A stretch of 64,000 bases of DNA, taken from Paenibacillus phoenicis (GTDB lineage Bacteria; Bacillota; Bacilli; Paenibacillales; Paenibacillaceae). The notes below the pieces were generated by a model, which ran no database searches, was not told where the DNA came from, and saw only the letters and a program-made list of their open reading frames with translations. Where the stretch lies: the NCBI RefSeq assembly GCF_034718895.1, contig NZ_JAYERP010000001.1:2232001-2296000 (forward strand), in the 5' to 3' direction. This document shows, in pieces, positions 59,036-64,000 of this stretch. Positions within the stretch are counted from its first letter, which is position 1, and every line of letters starts with the position of its first letter. Made by a program: the position numbers and the translations under genes.

Positions 59036-59095
59036 TTGATAGTTGCCCAAGCTTCTGTATAATTAAAGTTAGTAAGTTTAGTCAACAAACTAACT
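59036..59095 (+). promoter_or_regulatory. GH43 promoter with XylR-like operator
   Basis: TTGATA (59036-59041) and TATAAT (59058-59063) are 16 bases apart. Just downstream, 59067-59095 is an inverted repeat with arms AGTTAGT...ACTAACT and inner TTTAGTCAACAAA, close to XylR operators of Bacillales. A repressor there would sit on the transcription start. No xylR gene is in the window. The remaining 58882-59035 spacer holds nothing else recognisable. Confidence 0.65.
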
Positions 59096-59113
59096 AGGTA
59101 AAGGGGAATCCTT

Positions 59114-60094
59114 GTGGAAAAACCTGTACGTCCGAATGAACCACTTGTTACACACATTTATACGGCAGACCCATCTGCCCATGTGTATGAAGGCAAGATC
59201 TATATTTATCCATCCCATGACATTGATCACGACGGTCCCGACAACGACAACGGCGACCAATACGCGATGGAGGACTACCATGTCCTCTCGCTGGACGACT
59301 TCAACTCTCCGTGCGTCGACCACGGCGAAGTGCTGCATTTGCGTGATATCCCATGGGCCAGCAAGCAATTGTGGGCTCCGGATGCAGCTTACAAGAACAA
59401 TACGTATTACCTCTACTTCCCCGCACGGGACAAAGAAGGCATCTTCCGCATTGGCGTAGCCACCAGCTCTTCGCCTGCCGGACCTTTCAAGGCGGAAGAA
59501 AGCTATATTCCAGGCAGCTTCAGCATCGATCCGGCCGTGCTCGTGGATGACGACAATCGTGCATACATGTATTTCGGCGGACTTTGGGGCGGTCAGCTGG
59601 AGAAATGGCAAACCGGCACCTTCAAACCGGACGCCGAAGGACCGGCACCGGACGCTCCAGCACTGGGACCGCGATTCGCCGAGCTTAGCGATGATATGCT
59701 TACCTTCAAATCGGCACCGCAGGAAATCTCGATTGTGGATGAAGATGGCAATCCGCTGTTAGCCGGAGACGAGGATCGCCGTTATTTCGAAGGGCCGTGG
59801 GTGCACAAATACAACGGGTATTACTACCTGTCCTACTCCACCGGAACGACCCATACACTGGTTTATGCGATCAGTAAGAACCCGCAAGGCCCTTTCGTAT
59901 TTAAAGGTAAAATCCTGGAGCCTGTCATCGGCTGGACCACACACCATTCGATCGTGCAATTCCAAGATAAATGGTACCTGTTCTACCATGACAGCTCGTT
60001 GTCCGGCGGCGTGAACCACAAACGCAGCGTCAAATACACCGAGTTGCATTACAATCCGGACGGCACCATTCAAACCATCGATCCATATAAATAA
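59114..60094 (+). CDS. GH43 family beta-xylosidase / arabinofuranosidase
   Basis: 326 residues starting at GTG after AAAGGGGAATCCTT. The GH43 catalytic triad is visible: general base Asp19 (YTADPSAHV), pKa-modulating Asp139 (FSIDPAV) and general acid Glu226 (YFEGPW). It has a single five-bladed propeller, no signal peptide and no extra modules, so it works in the cytoplasm on short xylo- or arabino-oligosaccharides. The XylR-like operator favours a xylan-derived substrate. Confidence 0.9.
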   Translation: MEKPVRPNEPLVTHIYTADPSAHVYEGKIYIYPSHDIDHDGPDNDNGDQYAMEDYHVLSLDDFNSPCVDHGEVLHLRDIPWASKQLWAPDAAYKNNTYYLYFPARDKEGIFRIGVATSSSPAGPFKAEESYIPGSFSIDPAVLVDDDNRAYMYFGGLWGGQLEKWQTGTFKPDAEGPAPDAPALGPRFAELSDDMLTFKSAPQEISIVDEDGNPLLAGDEDRRYFEGPWVHKYNGYYYLSYSTGTTHTLVYAISKNPQGPFVFKGKILEPVIGWTTHHSIVQFQDKWYLFYHDSSLSGGVNHKRSVKYTELHYNPDGTIQTIDPYK

Positions 60095-60104
60095 GCACAA
60101 AGAT

Positions 60105-60150
60105 GGAGCGCCCATCGGCTGAAGCAAGCCGGGTGGCGCTCCTCTTTTAT
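60105..60150 (+). terminator. Terminator between convergent GH43 and surface glycanase genes
   Basis: GGAGCGCC (60105-60112) pairs with GGCGCTCC (60135-60142), with a second small stem in the loop, followed by TCTTTTATTTTATTT. It ends two bases before the stop of the convergent gene. Confidence 0.85.
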
Positions 60151-60151
60151 T

Positions 60152-63100
60152 TTATTTCAGCAGTTCTCCGCCTTCTGCTCTCGGCATCTCGGTGTGCTCT
60201 GTCGATGCTTCCGCAATCTCATAAAATGCCCAATGCGTCTGCGGAACGTCACGCCACACCGGAAGTACGTCGGCTCCACCAAACAGCGGCCCCCGCTCCA
60301 ATGCGCGGTTCAACACCGTCACAGCCTCGGCCCGTGTGACCAAAGCCGTTGGCCGGAACGAGCCGTCAGCATATCCGCTGACGATACCCGCCGCTTGAGC
60401 CGCTAGGATCGCCTGCTCCGCCCAATGACCGGCAGTGTCCGAGAAGCCTGCGCCTCGCTGCCCTGCAGCCGACTTCATCAACTTCACGGCGATCGCCGTA
60501 ATTTCCGCCCGTGTGACAGGCTTTTCCGGCTTGAAGCTGCCATCGGCATAGCCTTGCATCAAGCCCATTCTGTACGCTTTGGCAATCGCCTCAACGGCCC
60601 AATGACCTGCCGGAACATCGCTGAAGCGAATCGTCTGGCCCGCTTCCTTCATTTCCACCGCTTTAACTAACATGGCGGCCATCTCCGCGCGAGTGATCGG
60701 GTTCTCCGGTTTAAACAAACCACCGGGGTAACCGCTGATATAAGCCTTATGCATAGAGGTTAACGCTACGTCCGACTTCACTAAAGCAAAGGTGCTGAAA
60801 TGATCGACGGTGAGTTTCAGCCCTTTGCCGTTGGCTAACGGAACAACTTCCCCCGTCAGGAACTCCGTTGTTCCGCCGGAATGTTCGACATAGACCCCGA
60901 GTTTAGTCGGGTCTACTTCATCTGCTATCCCCGTTAACGGCAGAACAAGCTCGACCTCCCGGTTTTGTAAATTCGTCTCGATTTGAACCGGGCGGCCGAT
61001 AATTGTAACTTCATTACCTCCTGTAGCCGTAAGCACAACCTCAGCCTGGTTCGCGCGCCCTTCGATTTCCTTGGTTTGGGCGGCTGCTTTTACCGGCTGG
61101 ATCGTCATCGTCACATCACCGCTTGCCCCCTGCAAGGAAGCTGCCGGAATCGTGATCTCCCCGTTTACGGTTCGAAATTGCAAGTCAAGTCCACGCCCCG
61201 TGAGCAAGGAAATGACGTCGCGGGCAAGCGAAATCTTGATGGTGCTCACTTCATCCTTCGCATCCGGGATCATCAGACTCAGCGAAGCGGCGCCTTCTTC
61301 CTCCAATTTGTTAATCGCTTCCCGAAGCTTAGCATCGGCCGTCAACTTGATTTCATCCTGCTTCGAGCCATCAGCTGCGGTCGTCCGAACGATGTCGACC
61401 GGGATAGGACTGGATGGATCGCGGATAATTTCCGGTTCCACTGGACGGCTAGGCGGCGTTGACGGTCCAGATGGAGACGAAGGCGGGTTCGTCGGATTGG
61501 TTGGCGTTGTTGGCGGCGTCGAACCCGAAGCGACGTGGAAGATCAGCTGATCGACCAGCATCAGCTCGCCGGATTTTTTCACCACTTTGATTGTATGTTC
61601 ACCAGCCGGCAGGTTGGCGATGCTGAACAACGGTTGCTGAGCGCTGCGGGTCTCGGCATAGGCGTCTACCGTCGCTTTCAGCTGTCCGTCGATGTACACC
61701 TCCATTTCCCCTTGAGCCGGGCCAGTAGGCATTCGCAAATCGATGCCGGTGCCCTTAAACGTATACTCGAAGAAATCGCCATTCATCTCGGTGGAATGCA
61801 CGTCATCGTAGTAATCTCCCTTGATGTGGAACGTCAGCTTCAAGCTTCCCGCCGGTTGAGCGGCGAGGTATTCCTTCTTGATCGTCACCTGGTTCCCCTC
61901 TACGGTGTAGTCTGTGCCCTCAACCAACGGCGTCTCACCGTTTTGGATGCTGCTGAGATTTTCGATGCCGCTAAGCACTTCTACTTGGATGTCCTCCTGG
62001 GCGGACAGCGTTTTATCAAAAGTCGCTTCGGTGCGGTTTATCAGGTCAGGAATTTGCACCCTGAACGCATCCAATAGCATAAATCGGCCTGATTTCTTCA
62101 CCAGCTTGATCGTATGCAGGCTGTTGGACAATCCGGATACACTGTAGACAGCTTGCATCGCCTGTCTAACGTCGGCATGGGTATCCACGGTACCTACAAA
62201 TGCGCCATCCAGATACACATCCACCTCTCCCTGGGACGGATCGATTTCAGTGATGTACTGGATTCCGGTGCCCTTAAACGTATACTCCAGAAAATCTCCG
62301 TTGGTCTCGGCAAAATGCACATCATCCATGTAATCCCCAAAGTTCCGACCACCGTTGCGGTTCCAGGACCCCGTGTAACGAATGCCGGGGTCATCGTTAT
62401 TGATCATAAGGAACCGGCCTGACATATCCACGATTTGAATCGTAAGCGTTTGTGGCAGACCTGCGCTAAAATGGAACGTCAGCTCGATGGTTCCTGTAGG
62501 CTGTGCTGCTAAATACGAGGAATGAATGCGGACCGTATCCCCTTCGATGGTGTAGTCCGCCCCTTCGGTCAAATCTTCCTCCCCGTTGGCGATGCGAACC
62601 AGCGTATTTCCGTTTAGCGTCATCGCAGTCGTCACGTCCGCTTGCGCCGACGGTTTCTGATCAAACTCCGCCATTGTCGGCGAGATCGTGCTGTTGACGA
62701 TCGCAGGCCCGGTGATATCGACGTTGAACGTCTGCAAATCTCCGCCGGCGAAATGAAACGTCAAGCTCAGCGTCCCCGGCAGTTGCTGGAGCAAAAACTC
62801 TTTCTTGATCGTAACATCGTCCCCGGAGATCACATAATCGGTATTCCGCGCCAGCGCTGTTGAACCTGCCGCGATGCTCGTCAACGTGTCTCCTCCCAGC
62901 GGCAACGATACGGTCACATCCTGTGGATTCGTTGTTTCAAAATCAGCCGTTGTCGAACCAATTAAGCTGTCCGCATAAACCTTAAACCCATCAACGATCA
63001 GGTAGGTTCCGCCCTTTTTTATACCGGAGAGGGTATGCTCGCCAAACGGCAGATTTCGCACGCTGTAAATGGGAACCTGCCCCTGTTGAACGGAAGCATT

Positions 63101-64000
63101 GGCGTTAACCGTCTCTCGGAATTCGCCGTCGAGATAGATGTCAATTTCCCCGCCAGAATCTGCAGTTTCGGTCAGAAAATCAATGCCAGTGCCCCTAAAC
63201 GGGAATTCAAAACCTACCTCTCCTTTTTCCCCGTAATGGACATCCCCTTGATAATCGTTCCAATCGGGATTTCTGCCTGAACTGTAACCCCAGCTGCCCC
63301 CGGTGCCGTAAGTATCGTAGGTCACCGACGGGTGATTGTCGTTATAGATCACCCAATGCTCTACCGTCTCAACGACGGACTCGGGCGCCGCTTGCTCTAA
63401 GCTTTCCACCGAGTTGCTAACTTCTGGCGCAATTGGATTCGTTGCATCGGAAGACTCCATAATCATGACGTTCAAATCTTGGGCATCCTGTACCAGCTCT
63501 TTACCGCCGTTGCGCGTCCAGCTTCCGGTATATTTCACGCCTGTGTCGTCATCATTCACTTTGGAGGTTCCGTTCTTGGCTGTAACCTTGAACAAACGCG
63601 AAGCATGCGGCTCCAAATAAATGTTGGTCATTCCGGTTGCATAATCGCCAAGCTCCTTATGGGCCCACAAATCGCGGACCGAAGCAGCGCCGTCCAAACC
63701 GATGTCGCTCCACTTTACATTCATGGATGCGCCTTTGGTGCCCAGATTAAACAAAGCCACCGTGTATGTGCCATCCCCATTATTGGCGTACCACACCTGT
63801 TGATTGGTTGCCATCGATACGGGATGTGCCGGGCGGCCGGCTTGGTTGACGGCGATCACCTCATCATTCGTCAACAGCTCCAGACCATAGCCGTCCAGGT
63901 TAGTTAAATCGTCGCCGGTGTAAAATTGCGCACAGGCAATCGCCCACAGCGTTGCCGCGGTCTGCCGCTCGTCTCGGGTCAAGCCGGACGTCTGCCCGTT
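60152..64000 (-). CDS. Large modular S-layer-anchored glycanase, C-terminal part (GH27-like end, X2 and binding modules, SLH)
   Basis: The frame is open to the right window edge; about 1,280 C-terminal residues are visible. In order (numbered from the TTG at 63982): end of a GH27-like catalytic domain with its beta-sandwich (LTNDEVIAVNQAGRPAHPV), an orphan start of a binding module (~142-160), a carbohydrate-binding-like module (~210-338), two X2-like Ig modules (~340-520), a second binding module (~525-645), a third X2 (~650-722), a truncated third binding module (~724-818), a Pro/Thr-rich linker, a ~200-residue unknown region, and three SLH repeats (for example FSDVPAGHWAVEAIAKAYRM). SLH domains anchor it to the cell wall polymer, so it acts on the surface, probably on galactose-containing polysaccharide. 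Confidence 0.88.
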   Translation of the reverse strand, partial: NGQTSGLTRDERQTAATLWAIACAQFYTGDDLTNLDGYGLELLTNDEVIAVNQAGRPAHPVSMATNQQVWYANNGDGTYTVALFNLGTKGASMNVKWSDIGLDGAASVRDLWAHKELGDYATGMTNIYLEPHASRLFKVTAKNGTSKVNDDDTGVKYTGSWTRNGGKELVQDAQDLNVMIMESSDATNPIAPEVSNSVESLEQAAPESVVETVEHWVIYNDNHPSVTYDTYGTGGSWGYSSGRNPDWNDYQGDVHYGEKGEVGFEFPFRGTGIDFLTETADSGGEIDIYLDGEFRETVNANASVQQGQVPIYSVRNLPFGEHTLSGIKKGGTYLIVDGFKVYADSLIGSTTADFETTNPQDVTVSLPLGGDTLTSIAAGSTALARNTDYVISGDDVTIKKEFLLQQLPGTLSLTFHFAGGDLQTFNVDITGPAIVNSTISPTMAEFDQKPSAQADVTTAMTLNGNTLVRIANGEEDLTEGADYTIEGDTVRIHSSYLAAQPTGTIELTFHFSAGLPQTLTIQIVDMSGRFLMINNDDPGIRYTGSWNRNGGRNFGDYMDDVHFAETNGDFLEYTFKGTGIQYITEIDPSQGEVDVYLDGAFVGTVDTHADVRQAMQAVYSVSGLSNSLHTIKLVKKSGRFMLLDAFRVQIPDLINRTEATFDKTLSAQEDIQVEVLSGIENLSSIQNGETPLVEGTDYTVEGNQVTIKKEYLAAQPAGSLKLTFHIKGDYYDDVHSTEMNGDFFEYTFKGTGIDLRMPTGPAQGEMEVYIDGQLKATVDAYAETRSAQQPLFSIANLPAGEHTIKVVKKSGELMLVDQLIFHVASGSTPPTTPTNPTNPPSSPSGPSTPPSRPVEPEIIRDPSSPIPVDIVRTTAADGSKQDEIKLTADAKLREAINKLEEEGAASLSLMIPDAKDEVSTIKISLARDVISLLTGRGLDLQFRTVNGEITIPAASLQGASGDVTMTIQPVKAAAQTKEIEGRANQAEVVLTATGGNEVTIIGRPVQIETNLQNREVELVLPLTGIADEVDPTKLGVYVEHSGGTTEFLTGEVVPLANGKGLKLTVDHFSTFALVKSDVALTSMHKAYISGYPGGLFKPENPITRAEMAAMLVKAVEMKEAGQTIRFSDVPAGHWAVEAIAKAYRMGLMQGYADGSFKPEKPVTRAEITAIAVKLMKSAAGQRGAGFSDTAGHWAEQAILAAQAAGIVSGYADGSFRPTALVTRAEAVTVLNRALERGPLFGGADVLPVWRDVPQTHWAFYEIAEASTEHTEMPRAEGGELLK

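Overview
This window looks like chromosomal DNA of a Gram-positive, Paenibacillus-type member of the Bacillales. The evidence is the strong AGGAGG-type ribosome binding sites, frequent GTG/TTG starts, YesM/YesN-type regulators, Lpl-type sugar transporters, CcpA-like cre boxes, PBSX-type tail genes and an S-layer-anchored glycanase. Nearly everything from 1 to 55,920 is read leftward. Exceptions are an AraC regulator gene at 12.4 kb and small toxin-like units near 41.2 and 43.3 kb.

Region 1 (1-13.2 kb) is a deoxy-sugar catabolism block. An AraC-type activator (12395-13237) faces a leftward set fucI, fucA, RhaB-type kinase, fucU, followed by a short-chain dehydrogenase, an aldo/keto reductase and a ThuA-like protein. 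Beyond a terminator lies a second unit: a fused aldolase/lactaldehyde dehydrogenase (RhaEW type) followed by lutA-lutB-lutC. Together they can carry L-fucose or L-rhamnose to DHAP, lactaldehyde, lactate and then pyruvate.

Region 2 (13.3-25.2 kb) is a polysaccharide locus. It holds two uncharacterised enzymes of probable toroid fold, a GH105/GH88-like hydrolase, two LplB/LplC-type permeases, a solute-binding protein gene broken by a frameshift, and a membrane-bound AraC regulator. Region 3 (25.7-36 kb) is a second sugar system: binding protein, two permeases, YesM-like kinase, YesN-like regulator, GH3 glycosidase, and a separate GH130 phosphorylase unit. Region 4 (36.1-40.8 kb) is a five-gene operon of amidohydrolase, SelA-like PLP enzyme, KDPG-aldolase-like protein, PfkB kinase and GntR regulator, probably for an amino-sugar acid such as glucosaminate. 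Three promoters in regions 3 and 4 share one direct-repeat activator site at identical distance from the -10 box.

Region 5 (41.1-57.7 kb) is a contractile phage-tail cluster of PBSX type. It has tail, baseplate, fibre, holin and amidase genes but no head, portal, terminase, integrase or replication genes, so it reads as an R-type tailocin. Its control region has a divergent Xre repressor with an ImmA-like protease, five 15-bp palindromic operators, and an ArpU/Xpf-like late regulator. A classic A AAA AAC slippery site ends the tail-assembly chaperone gene. Two holin-like type I toxin modules, one intact and one gutted, lie among the lysis genes.

Region 6 (57.7-64 kb) has a bicupin oxalate decarboxylase, a GH43 glycosidase behind a XylR-like operator, and the 3' part of a very large modular surface glycanase (GH27-like end, X2 and carbohydrate-binding-like modules, SLH anchor) running off the right edge. 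Two MITE-like elements with shared inverted termini but different internal short tandem repeats lie at 4.7-5.0 and 25.4-25.6 kb. No rRNA, tRNA, CRISPR array or intact insertion sequence was seen.
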